Shown: in pieces, positions 42,413 through 49,311 of the stretch
Position numbering within the stretch: position 1 is the stretch's first letter
Layout: each line of letters opens with the position of its first letter
Assembly: GCF_014652575.1 (NCBI RefSeq)
Contig: NZ_BMZB01000002.1
Location: 186,001 to 250,000, forward strand
Direction: 5' to 3'
DNA: 64,000 bases
DNA from: Asticcacaulis endophyticus
Lineage (GTDB): Bacteria; Pseudomonadota; Alphaproteobacteria; Caulobacterales; Caulobacteraceae
Program-made: the position numbers and the translations under genes
The notes under the pieces: model-generated
What the model was told of the DNA's origin: nothing
The model's database searches: none
The model's input: the letters and a program-made list of their open reading frames with translations, nothing else

Positions 42413-43401
42413 CCCCGGTAACGCCCTCTTCGTGGATAGCGGTGTGTGCAGCCCGTGATCTGAAACGCACGCCGCGCCGCTTTGTCATTGCGGGGCAGGC
42501 GGTGGTGGTTTTCCGCTCCGGTCGGGACATAGCGGTCTTTGCCGACATATGCCCCCATCGTCTGGCGCCGCTGTCCGAAGGCCGTGTGATCGACGGAGGC
42601 ATTGAGTGTCCCTATCATGGCTGGCAATTCGATGGCACCGGTTTGTGCCGGATGATACCGGGAGCGGTCGGGCCCGTACCGCGGGTACGTCTCGCTCCCA
42701 TGGCCGTGTGTGAACATGACGATCTGATTTTCGTATCATTGACGCCTACTGAGGCCCCACCCTATTCGGGGCGTCTTAGTGGGGCGGGGAATGTCTCCGC
42801 TCTGGTCGAAAGCCGCGTACAATCAACCCTGATCGATGTCGCCGAAAACATTCTGGACGCCAGCCATACTCACTTTACGCACAAGGGGCTGCTGCGGGGG
42901 CTTAGCGCACGCAGGCACAGGGTTCGCGTCGACATTACCGGCGGCCTTGGCTGGGTTGAGGCGCGGTATGAAGGCGAGCCGCGTCAGGAGGGCCTGATCA
43001 GCCGACTGCTGGAGGGCGGGCGTGGCATCAGCATAGGCCGCTTCATGGCGCCGGGTATTGCTGAGATCGAGTTCTGGGGGCCGCAGCGCCTCAATCTGGT
43101 GACCACGTTTCACCTGCGTCAGGAGGTGGACGGGCAGGTCGCGGGCCTGGGTATCCTGTCGGGGCCAACCGAATACGGGCTGGGTTATGTTAAGGCGGCG
43201 ATTTTCAAGCCCCTGTTTGCGGTGGCGCTGGCGCAGGATCGCCATATCCTTCAGGCCGCGTCGGGCAACCGGAAAGTGTTCGGTGACCCTAAGCCGGTGA
43301 TCGGGCCTCTGGATATATTGCGCTCATCAATTGAGGCGATTTTGAAAGGCGAGCTTCCGCCGGTGACGCATCAGCCCGTCCGTATGATTATGGAGCTATA
43401 G
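42409..43401 (+). CDS. Rieske non-heme iron oxygenase
   Basis: The 330-residue protein begins with GTG overlapping the preceding stop. It has a complete Rieske [2Fe-2S] centre, CPHRLAPLSEG (C48, H50) and CPYHGWQFDGTG (C67, H70), and a catalytic mononuclear-iron motif NILDASHTHFTH, i.e. N147-x2-D150-x2-H153-x4-H158, the bridging aspartate and iron ligands of ring-hydroxylating and demethylating oxygenases. It is therefore a true oxygenase rather than an electron carrier. The reductase and ferredoxin partners are not encoded nearby. It should hydroxylate, desaturate or demethylate an intermediate of the cluster. Its stop directly abuts the convergent ATP-grasp stop. Confidence 0.92.
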   Translation: MTPVTPSSWIAVCAARDLKRTPRRFVIAGQAVVVFRSGRDIAVFADICPHRLAPLSEGRVIDGGIECPYHGWQFDGTGLCRMIPGAVGPVPRVRLAPMAVCEHDDLIFVSLTPTEAPPYSGRLSGAGNVSALVESRVQSTLIDVAENILDASHTHFTHKGLLRGLSARRHRVRVDITGGLGWVEARYEGEPRQEGLISRLLEGGRGISIGRFMAPGIAEIEFWGPQRLNLVTTFHLRQEVDGQVAGLGILSGPTEYGLGYVKAAIFKPLFAVALAQDRHILQAASGNRKVFGDPKPVIGPLDILRSSIEAILKGELPPVTHQPVRMIMEL

Positions 43402-44538
43402 CAGCGGCGTGCCGTTCCATTCGATATCAGCGGTGGCGGCGGCCTTAAGGCCTTGGCCGCTTCGGACGGCGCGAACCGTGGCCTCAAGCAGGGCCAGCAT
43501 CTGCCAGGGCCTTGTGCTGCGGTCAGACGGATGTTCCAGCAGGTGGGACATGGTGGTGAAATCGCGCCACCACGGGCCAAACTGGCCACGACTCAGGCTG
43601 TCGGGCAGGCCATAGATCAGCATGGCCAGAGGCACGCCCATGGGTTGATCACCGCTCGCCGTGGCCGGATGGCCCTCAATCAGTGCCTTGGCCAGTTTGT
43701 CTTCGAGACGGAAAAAATGTGCGCCGGTTGTAGCGCGCGGATTACATTCCAGCACATGGATTTTGCCGGAACCATCGCGCCGGAAATCAAAGGAGATCTG
43801 ACCCGTCCAGTTTGTGTGGCGAACAAAACCGGTGACGAACTGATCAATGACCGGCTCGGATACCGGCGCAACCATAACGCCCGCGCCAATGCCGCGACCG
43901 GCGCGGTACAGCGGCCGGTACGCCTGAAGAGCCGCCACCCGACCGTGATGGGCCACGGCGTAGACACACAGTTCTTCGCCGTTTAGGTAGCGTTGGGCGA
44001 TCCATGGATCGTCCAGCGTCGGGCAAAGGTCGTCCAGGGTTTCAGGCTGCACGCGGACGCGGTCGCCAAAGCGCGACCAGATTGGCTTGAACACCCATTC
44101 GGCCGGAGAGCTGAATGTGCGCGCGTCATCCGAAGCGGTCAGTAAACGGGTTTCCGCGGCATCCGCGCCAAACCCCTGCGCCACCTGGCAAAAGCGGTAC
44201 TTATTATGAACCTCAGCCAGTCGATCAAAAGGCGGGGCCAAAAGCGGAAGGGAATAGCCAAAAAGGTCTCTGGCGGCGGCCAGATAAAACACCTCTTCGC
44301 AAGTCGGCAGGATGAGATCAATGCCGTGCCGTTCAACCACCTCGGCCACGGCGGCAGCATAGGCTTTAGGCGACGTACGGGCCGGGGGCAGCGGTGCGAA
44401 GGCTTGCGCAAAACGGCTGGCGCGCGCCAGAGGAAAGCGCAGGCTGTCGGCCAGTATGACACTGTGGCCTTCTGCCGCCAGACAGCGGGTCAGGTGCAGG
44501 GCGACGGGGGCGCGGGCACCGGCGATGAGTATGCGCAT
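43396..44538 (-). CDS. ATP-grasp ligase of the unassigned cluster
   Basis: The ATG at 44538 follows AAGGGA by about six bases and starts MRILIAGARAPVALHLTRCL, a PreATP-grasp Rossmann-like domain; an ATG at 44553 would add five residues. The 380-residue protein continues with a central domain (DLILPTCEEVFYLA, NKYRFCQVAQGFG) and an ATP-grasp fold with EWVFKPIWSRFGDRV (lysine for ATP), WIAQRYLNGEELCVYAV and VLECNPRATTGAHFF (magnesium-binding glutamate/asparagine). ATP-grasp ligases join a carboxylate to an amine or thiol through an acyl-phosphate. It is the last gene of the minus-strand operon and probably forms the amide bond of the product. Confidence 0.88.
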   Translation of the reverse strand: MRILIAGARAPVALHLTRCLAAEGHSVILADSLRFPLARASRFAQAFAPLPPARTSPKAYAAAVAEVVERHGIDLILPTCEEVFYLAAARDLFGYSLPLLAPPFDRLAEVHNKYRFCQVAQGFGADAAETRLLTASDDARTFSSPAEWVFKPIWSRFGDRVRVQPETLDDLCPTLDDPWIAQRYLNGEELCVYAVAHHGRVAALQAYRPLYRAGRGIGAGVMVAPVSEPVIDQFVTGFVRHTNWTGQISFDFRRDGSGKIHVLECNPRATTGAHFFRLEDKLAKALIEGHPATASGDQPMGVPLAMLIYGLPDSLSRGQFGPWWRDFTTMSHLLEHPSDRSTRPWQMLALLEATVRAVRSGQGLKAAATADIEWNGTPLL

Positions 44539-44540
44539 CC

Positions 44541-45800
44541 CTATCCCTTCCATATCCTCTCAACCCGCCTGAGTTTGCGCGCCGAGGTCGAAAGGGTTTC
44601 CTGTCTGAGGGCAATATGGGCGGTGATGTTGAGCCCTGACAGCAGGTTCGATACAGCTTCTTTCGCCTTCAGCGCGGCCTCTGGCGGCGTATCGATTGGC
44701 AGGATGAGGTCTATGTCGGACGGCCCGGTCTGGTTCAGGCGAAAATCCGTGATACGCCGGTCGGCATCGACAATGGCATTGCGCAGAATATCAGGCGTTA
44801 TGGTCTGGCCCGACAGTTGAAAAAGATCATCGCAGCGTCCGGCAATCTCCGTCACCGCCTGATAGGGTGAGCCGCACGGGCAGGGCGTCTGAGACAGGCG
44901 CATCAGGTCATTCATGCGGTAGCGGCACATGGCCTGTGTCGTGCGGGTGAAATCGGTAATGACGGGGCTGACGAGGTCGCTGCCCGCCACCGCTTCAAAG
45001 TCAAAGTGCATGACATCTTCGCACAGATGCAGGGTGCCATGGTCACAGGCAACACCGAGCAGGCCCTCTGTGGCCATGTAGATCTCACGCACGCGGATAT
45101 GAAACCGCGCCTCGATCACCGTCTTATCAAGCGGATCAAGGACTTCGGCACCGGAAAATATGCGCCGCAGGGGCAGGTTCATCCCCTGTTCGGCCAAAGC
45201 GCGCAAAACCTTGGGCGGGGCAATGATCGTGTCGGGGCGGTAGTCCGGCAGTCTGGCAAAAATAGCCTCCAGACCATCATTCAGGTCGAAGAACCTTAAA
45301 GTCAGGCGCGGTGTTACGGCGGCGGTCTTATAGAGGGCCGAATTCAGCGGCAGGATCAGGGCGATGCGCGCCGTATCGCGCGGAAAACGCGGCAGGGTTT
45401 TGGCCAGCATAACCCCCAGCCACGCTTGCCGCTCCTGATCTGATACCACATAAAGCCCACGATTACCGCTGGTGCCGGTACTGGCGCCAATGCTGTAGCC
45501 GCGTCTTTGAGGGGCATGGCCACTGAAGATTTTCCAGCCCTCATCCGCCGTAATGCCGGGGGCATTGAGCTGTGCAAAGTTGGCCATAAGTTGCGCCTTA
45601 TCCATGACCGGCAGGGCATCAAAACGGCAGTCATGGAGGTGTGCATAATATGGGAAGGCGGGCAGGGTTTTACGCATCAGGCGCTTAAGCCCGCGCGCCT
45701 GCCATCTGGCTACGTCTTCGCGAGTTTTTAAGAGTCTGGCCAGCCAGAGCGTGCGAAAAAAGGCGCTAAGAAACGGGATCATGACACAGCGCAATCTCAT
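44541..45800 (-). CDS. F390-synthetase-like adenylate-forming enzyme
   Basis: The 419-residue protein is an ANL-superfamily adenylating enzyme of the clade related to coenzyme F390 synthetase and phenylacetate-CoA ligase. The nucleotide loop GASTGTSGNRG (105-115) corresponds to the SSGTTG motif; IFSGAEVLD, YMATEGLLGVACD and ITDFTRTTQAMCRYRMNDL follow, then CPCGSPY, a cysteine-rich turn found in this clade, and GRCDDLFQLSGQTI at the hinge. It activates a carboxylate as acyl-AMP. The gene overlaps the MBL gene; the start may be ATG 45800 or ATG 45782. The small size suggests a reduced C-terminal domain. No carrier protein is encoded nearby. Confidence 0.85.
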   Translation of the reverse strand: MRLRCVMIPFLSAFFRTLWLARLLKTREDVARWQARGLKRLMRKTLPAFPYYAHLHDCRFDALPVMDKAQLMANFAQLNAPGITADEGWKIFSGHAPQRRGYSIGASTGTSGNRGLYVVSDQERQAWLGVMLAKTLPRFPRDTARIALILPLNSALYKTAAVTPRLTLRFFDLNDGLEAIFARLPDYRPDTIIAPPKVLRALAEQGMNLPLRRIFSGAEVLDPLDKTVIEARFHIRVREIYMATEGLLGVACDHGTLHLCEDVMHFDFEAVAGSDLVSPVITDFTRTTQAMCRYRMNDLMRLSQTPCPCGSPYQAVTEIAGRCDDLFQLSGQTITPDILRNAIVDADRRITDFRLNQTGPSDIDLILPIDTPPEAALKAKEAVSNLLSGLNITAHIALRQETLSTSARKLRRVERIWKG

Positions 45801-46533
45801 ATCCGGCCAGACTCGCGCGACGCAGCAAAGCCATGGAGTCCGTCATGGCCGCCTCATCGTCATAGACCCACCGTGCCGGGCCGCGCGGGGGGCGATCCTG
45901 AGCTATGGCCTCACCCAACCACTGGGCATCGGCGGCATAGATCAGCTTATGCTGCGGCCACACCAGACCGCAGTGGCCGGTGGCATGACCGGGTAAATCA
46001 ATGGCCAGCAGGCTGGCATCACCAAAAAGGTCGTGGCCGCGCCCGAAGGGCAGGTCGGCTACCGGAAGGTCTTCGATGGCGATCAGGCGGTCTTCGAAAT
46101 CGTCGGGCAGGAGTTCCGTGAACAGGCCATGGCGCAGCTTTTGCCACATCGGTTGGGCGTTGATTTTATCCCAGCCTGCGGCGATAAAGCGGGCCTTTTC
46201 GAACCGGCGCAGTCCGCTGATGTGGTCGGCATGGAAGTGCGTCACGAAGATATATTTCACATCATCGGCCCTAAAGCCCAGATCGGTCAGAACGTCTTCG
46301 GGCTGGATCTCAAGGCGCGGGCGCAAAACCCCGGCATAGAGCCTGAGTGCCAGACTGCGGCGTCCTGTGGTCACTTCGGGCCCATAGCCGGTATCGATGA
46401 CAATCGGGCCGTGACGCGGATGCACCCAGACGCCAAAGCGCACCCCAAGTTTGATGGTGCGCAGGTGGCCTTTGGCCAGAACCAGCCATTCGGGAATGCT
46501 GAGGGTCGCGCTGTTGGCGAAGACCGGTCTCAT
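45766..46533 (-). CDS. MBL-fold metallo-hydrolase (lactonase/thioesterase-like)
   Basis: The 255-residue enzyme has the metallo-beta-lactamase signature THFHADHISG (H99, H101, D103, H104), the preceding PIVIDTGYGP strand, the zinc-ligand histidine in LPGHATGHCGL and an aspartate in IYAADAQWL. The pattern with an N-terminal SIPEWLVLAKG insertion is like N-acyl-homoserine lactonases and related quorum-quenching hydrolases. In the cluster it could hydrolyse a lactone or thioester intermediate. Its ATG overlaps the reductase stop (ATGA) and its end overlaps the adenylating enzyme gene, so the proteins are made together. No signal peptide is visible. Confidence 0.9.
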   Translation of the reverse strand: MRPVFANSATLSIPEWLVLAKGHLRTIKLGVRFGVWVHPRHGPIVIDTGYGPEVTTGRRSLALRLYAGVLRPRLEIQPEDVLTDLGFRADDVKYIFVTHFHADHISGLRRFEKARFIAAGWDKINAQPMWQKLRHGLFTELLPDDFEDRLIAIEDLPVADLPFGRGHDLFGDASLLAIDLPGHATGHCGLVWPQHKLIYAADAQWLGEAIAQDRPPRGPARWVYDDEAAMTDSMALLRRASLAGYEIALCHDPVS

Positions 46534-47489
46534 GAGGCAAGGGTCCGGCGCAAACCTTCGCTGAAATCGATCTGCGGGTTATAGCCCAGATCACGGCGCG
46601 CCGCCGTCAGATCGAGGGTCTGGCTGAACGCCAGTATGCCTACGCCGTAAGCCGTGATCGGCGGTTCCGGCTGCCCGATACGATGTCGTGCGATATATTC
46701 GGCAGCGCGCGCCGCCGCCAGTGCCAGCCATACGGGCACGGGCCGAAAGCGCGCGGTCACGCCTGCGGCCTCACTGGCGCGGGAGATGATGTGGTGAACC
46801 GCTATGGCTTCCCCGCCTGAGATGTTGAAGGTGCGGCCATTATAGCTTTGCGGGGCGTCAATGGCGCTCACGATGGCGGCCACCACATCGTCAACATGGG
46901 TGAGGTCGGTCACTGCGGCTCCGTTGCGCAGCAGGGGCAGGCGCTGTGTTTGAGCCGCCCGGATAAGCCGTGGCAGCAGGGCGGTGTCGCCCTGACCATA
47001 GATGCCACGGGGGCGTAAGATAAGGGTGTTCAGGTCTGAGGTGCGCGCCATGTCTTCTGCGATCGCCTTGGTGGCGGCATAGTCATTGACTGGCGGTGGT
47101 AGCGGGGCGTCCTCAGACAGGTTCAACTGGTCGCAAAACCGAAAGGCGACGCTGGGCGAGGATATGGCCACAAAGCGCCTGACCTTAAGTTGGCGGGCGA
47201 TAGTGATGGCGTGTTGTGTGCCGGTGACATTGGCCTGTTCAAACGCCGTGCGCAGCCCCCACGCCGACGACAGGGCCGCGGCATGAACAAAGGCATCGGC
47301 CTGATCCCACGCATTAAGGGATGACGCATCGCCAAGGTCTATAGTTTCAAATTCAATCCCATCGGCGCGCAGGGCTTCGCCTTTCAGGACATCACGGCCG
47401 AGCCCCAGCACCTGATGACCAAGGCCATGCAGATGGCGGCACAGATGTCCGCCCAGAAAGCCCGTGGCACCGGAAACGACAATTTTCAT
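46530..47489 (-). CDS. NAD-dependent epimerase/reductase, 3-beta-HSD-like
   Basis: The 319-residue protein is an extended short-chain dehydrogenase. The NAD-binding SGATGFLGGHL (6-16), a conserved D51 region (IDLGD), SSPS and YAATKAIAED with the catalytic Y137 and K141 are all present, along with RPRGIYGQGD. Its likeness is to 3-beta-hydroxysteroid dehydrogenase/OleD-type enzymes that reduce beta-keto groups. Directly downstream of a ketosynthase (ATGA overlap), it most likely reduces or oxidises the beta-keto acyl product. The cofactor preference cannot be assigned with confidence. Confidence 0.9.
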   Translation of the reverse strand: MKIVVSGATGFLGGHLCRHLHGLGHQVLGLGRDVLKGEALRADGIEFETIDLGDASSLNAWDQADAFVHAAALSSAWGLRTAFEQANVTGTQHAITIARQLKVRRFVAISSPSVAFRFCDQLNLSEDAPLPPPVNDYAATKAIAEDMARTSDLNTLILRPRGIYGQGDTALLPRLIRAAQTQRLPLLRNGAAVTDLTHVDDVVAAIVSAIDAPQSYNGRTFNISGGEAIAVHHIISRASEAAGVTARFRPVPVWLALAAARAAEYIARHRIGQPEPPITAYGVGILAFSQTLDLTAARRDLGYNPQIDFSEGLRRTLAS

Positions 47490-48466
47490 AGGATCATCGC
47501 CAGTCCGCCCAGAGACATACCGGCGGAAGTGCCCAGTATCAGAGTGCGCAGACCTGCCGGATGGCGTTGCCGCGCCAGATGCAGGGCGGTCGGAATAGAG
47601 GCCGCGATCTGGTTACCGTAATCGCGCACAATGTTCATGACGATATCGGCAGAAAAACCGCACCGGCGGGTCAGGTGCGCCAGAGCGCCGGGGCTGGCCT
47701 GATGAGGCACAATCAGTTCGACATCGTCGCGCTGCCATCCGGCCTGATCCAGCAGGCGGTCCAGAAACGGCTCGAAATGGCGCAACGTCAGCTTAAACAA
47801 AGCGTCGCCTTCCATGTGAAACCGGCTGTGCCTGTCGAAAGCCTCACGATCGGTATGATAGTCATAGCGGGTGCCACCCGCCCCCAGTGAGCAGGCGTCA
47901 TAGCCCGACGGATAGGTTTCCATGCGTGAGGCCAACAGGCGGCCATCGCCTTGGCCGGTGATGACAACCGCCGCCGCGCCGTCACCGAACAGGGCCGCCG
48001 TCGCCGGGTCCTGCGCCCAGGGCAGGGCGCGTGAGGCGACTTCTGAGGCGACCACCAGCGCCACCTTATTGCCGACCATGCGGCTGGCGATATCAAGCGC
48101 CGTGACAAAGCTCAGGCAGGTCGAATTGATATCGAACGCCATGCAACTACCGTCGGTTATGCCTAACCGCGCCTGTATCAGAGGCGCCGTGGACGGGATC
48201 GACTGATAGGGCACGGCGGCGGCAAACAGAATGAACTCTACATCGTTTGGCGACAGGCGGGCTTCGTTGAGGGCTGCGCGGGCCGCACTTACAGCCAGGT
48301 CAATCTGGTCTTCCTTATCGCAGACATAGCGACCATAAACCCCTGAGCGCCGGTAAAGCCATCCGGCCGGGCGTCCGATAAGGGCATCAAGATCTTCTGA
48401 CAGGCGTAAGGTTTCGGGCACGGCCATGCCACTGCCTAATATTGTCAAAGGACGAACTTCCGTCAC
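47486..48466 (-). CDS. KAS III-like 3-oxoacyl synthase
   Basis: The 326-residue protein has a full KAS III catalytic triad: C117 (DINSTCLSF), H255 (LIVPHQAS) and N285 (DYGNQIAAS), and the C-terminal GTSAGMSLGGLAMIL glycine-rich loop where FabH has GAGLTWG. The N-terminal part (GSGMAVPETLRLSEDL, WLYRRSGVYGRYV) is divergent from housekeeping FabH. It starts at GTG 48466. It probably condenses an acyl-CoA starter and a malonyl or acyl unit. As first gene of the minus-strand operon KAS III-reductase-MBL-adenylate enzyme-ATP-grasp it defines the pathway as acyl-derived. It is not the chromosomal fatty-acid fabH by context. Confidence 0.9.
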   Translation of the reverse strand: MTEVRPLTILGSGMAVPETLRLSEDLDALIGRPAGWLYRRSGVYGRYVCDKEDQIDLAVSAARAALNEARLSPNDVEFILFAAAVPYQSIPSTAPLIQARLGITDGSCMAFDINSTCLSFVTALDIASRMVGNKVALVVASEVASRALPWAQDPATAALFGDGAAAVVITGQGDGRLLASRMETYPSGYDACSLGAGGTRYDYHTDREAFDRHSRFHMEGDALFKLTLRHFEPFLDRLLDQAGWQRDDVELIVPHQASPGALAHLTRRCGFSADIVMNIVRDYGNQIAASIPTALHLARQRHPAGLRTLILGTSAGMSLGGLAMIL

Positions 48467-48587
48467 GCTGGTCCCGTTCTCAACTCTTTGGCTCGCCCCT
48501 ATGGAATGCCCGCCAAACTATATGTAGCCCGCCGGTCATGGCAAGCGACTGTTTGTCCTGAATATCAGCTTTCAGGGAGGTAAACCT

Positions 48588-48632
48588 ATGGCCCGGATAT
48601 TAAAGTGGAGATATCAAGCACGGCTACTTTAA
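48588..48632 (+). CDS. Possible 14-residue small ORF with perfect SD
   Basis: AGGGAGG (48574-48580) stands seven bases before an ATG (48588) that encodes MARILKWRYQARLL and a TAA. The peptide is cationic. It lies antisense in the gap between the Lrp gene and the KAS III operon, and the coding bases overlap an inverted repeat. It may be a leader peptide, a small protein or chance. Only the SD supports it. Confidence 0.25.
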   Translation: MARILKWRYQARLL

Positions 48633-48633
48633 T
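48599..48633 (-). terminator. Inverted repeat downstream of the Lrp gene
   Basis: ATTAAAGT (48599-48606) and ACTTTAAT (48626-48633) form an 8-bp stem with a 19-base loop, seven bases beyond the Lrp/AsnC stop on the minus strand. The stem is AT-rich and no T run follows, so termination is weak; it could be an operator. Confidence 0.3.
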
Positions 48634-48639
48634 CTGTAT

Positions 48640-49125
48640 TTATCCGTGGAATATTATCGGTGGGGTTGTCAGGTTTCTGACTTCGCGCATGACGAAACTG
48701 CTTCTAATCTTGGCAACATGGGGCAGGGTCGACAGTTCCCGGCGATAGATTGAGTCGTAGGTTTCAAACGAGGCCACGTTCAGGATCATAATAAAGTCGG
48801 TGTCGCCTGAAACAAAGCTGCAGAAAGACATGGATGGACTTCTGAGAACGGCCTGTTCAAAATCGTTCAAGGCGTGTTCTGCCTGAGAAGACAACTCAAT
48901 CGAGACTATAACAATCATGCTCAGGCCAAGCGTTTTGTAATTCAGATTGACTGTGTAACCTGAAATTATGCCGGATTCTTCTAAGATTTTACGGCGACGG
49001 GCAACGGCTGTACTTGACAGATTGAGCCGCTCGCCTAACGCAACATCCGACATACGCCCGTCTTCAGTCAATTGTCGTAAGATTTTGTAATCTGTAGCAT
49101 CAAGCCGCTTAGTGTCGAAATTCAT
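48640..49125 (-). CDS. Lrp/AsnC-family transcription regulator
   Basis: The ATG at 49125 has AGAGGA nine bases upstream (a TTG one codon earlier is less likely). The 161-residue protein has an N-terminal winged HTH (LDATDYKILRQLTEDGRMSDVALGERLNLSSTAVARRRKILEESGII) and a C-terminal RAM/ligand domain (IVIVSIELSSQAEHALNDFEQAVL, VSGDTDFIMILNVASFETYDSIYRRELSTLPHVAKIRSSFVMREV). Lrp-type regulators sense amino acids. It is divergent from the TBDR-M20-M20-protease operon, whose expression it probably controls in response to peptide-derived amino acids. It could also act on the KAS III operon, whose start lies 174 bases beyond its stop. Confidence 0.93.
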   Translation of the reverse strand: MNFDTKRLDATDYKILRQLTEDGRMSDVALGERLNLSSTAVARRRKILEESGIISGYTVNLNYKTLGLSMIVIVSIELSSQAEHALNDFEQAVLRSPSMSFCSFVSGDTDFIMILNVASFETYDSIYRRELSTLPHVAKIRSSFVMREVRNLTTPPIIFHG

Positions 49126-49203
49126 CAAAAAAATCCTCTTTTGGTTCCGATTTCAAACCATATGCTAATAAATAGACTGAAATTTCCGAGATATTCAACC
49201 CAT

Positions 49204-49223
49204 CGTCATGTTAACGTCATGTT
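49204..49223. promoter_or_regulatory. Direct repeat in the Lrp-TBDR divergent promoter region
   Basis: CGTCATGTT occurs at 49204-49212 and 49215-49223, an 11-base period that places both copies on one helix face. The 186-base gap also carries AT-rich sequence typical of Lrp binding. It is a candidate operator for the adjacent Lrp/AsnC regulator. A GGAGG at 49275-49279 is not followed by a start codon. Confidence 0.35.
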
Positions 49224-49311
49224 TATAAAGTTCCGCGGCGCGTATTTGCCGGCCTAAGCCACATAAATATTACAGGAGGAAACCACACTTCGACACATAA
49301 GGGGATTTAGT

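Noticed and set aside
41354-48466. OleABCD-type hydrocarbon or beta-lactone pathway
   Set aside because: KAS III and an OleD-like reductase are present, but there is no OleB alpha/beta-hydrolase and the adenylating enzyme is of the F390 type rather than OleC; extra ATP-grasp and Rieske genes do not fit.
47486-48466. Housekeeping fabH
   Set aside because: The N-terminal half is divergent and the gene is embedded in a specialised operon without plsX or fab genes.
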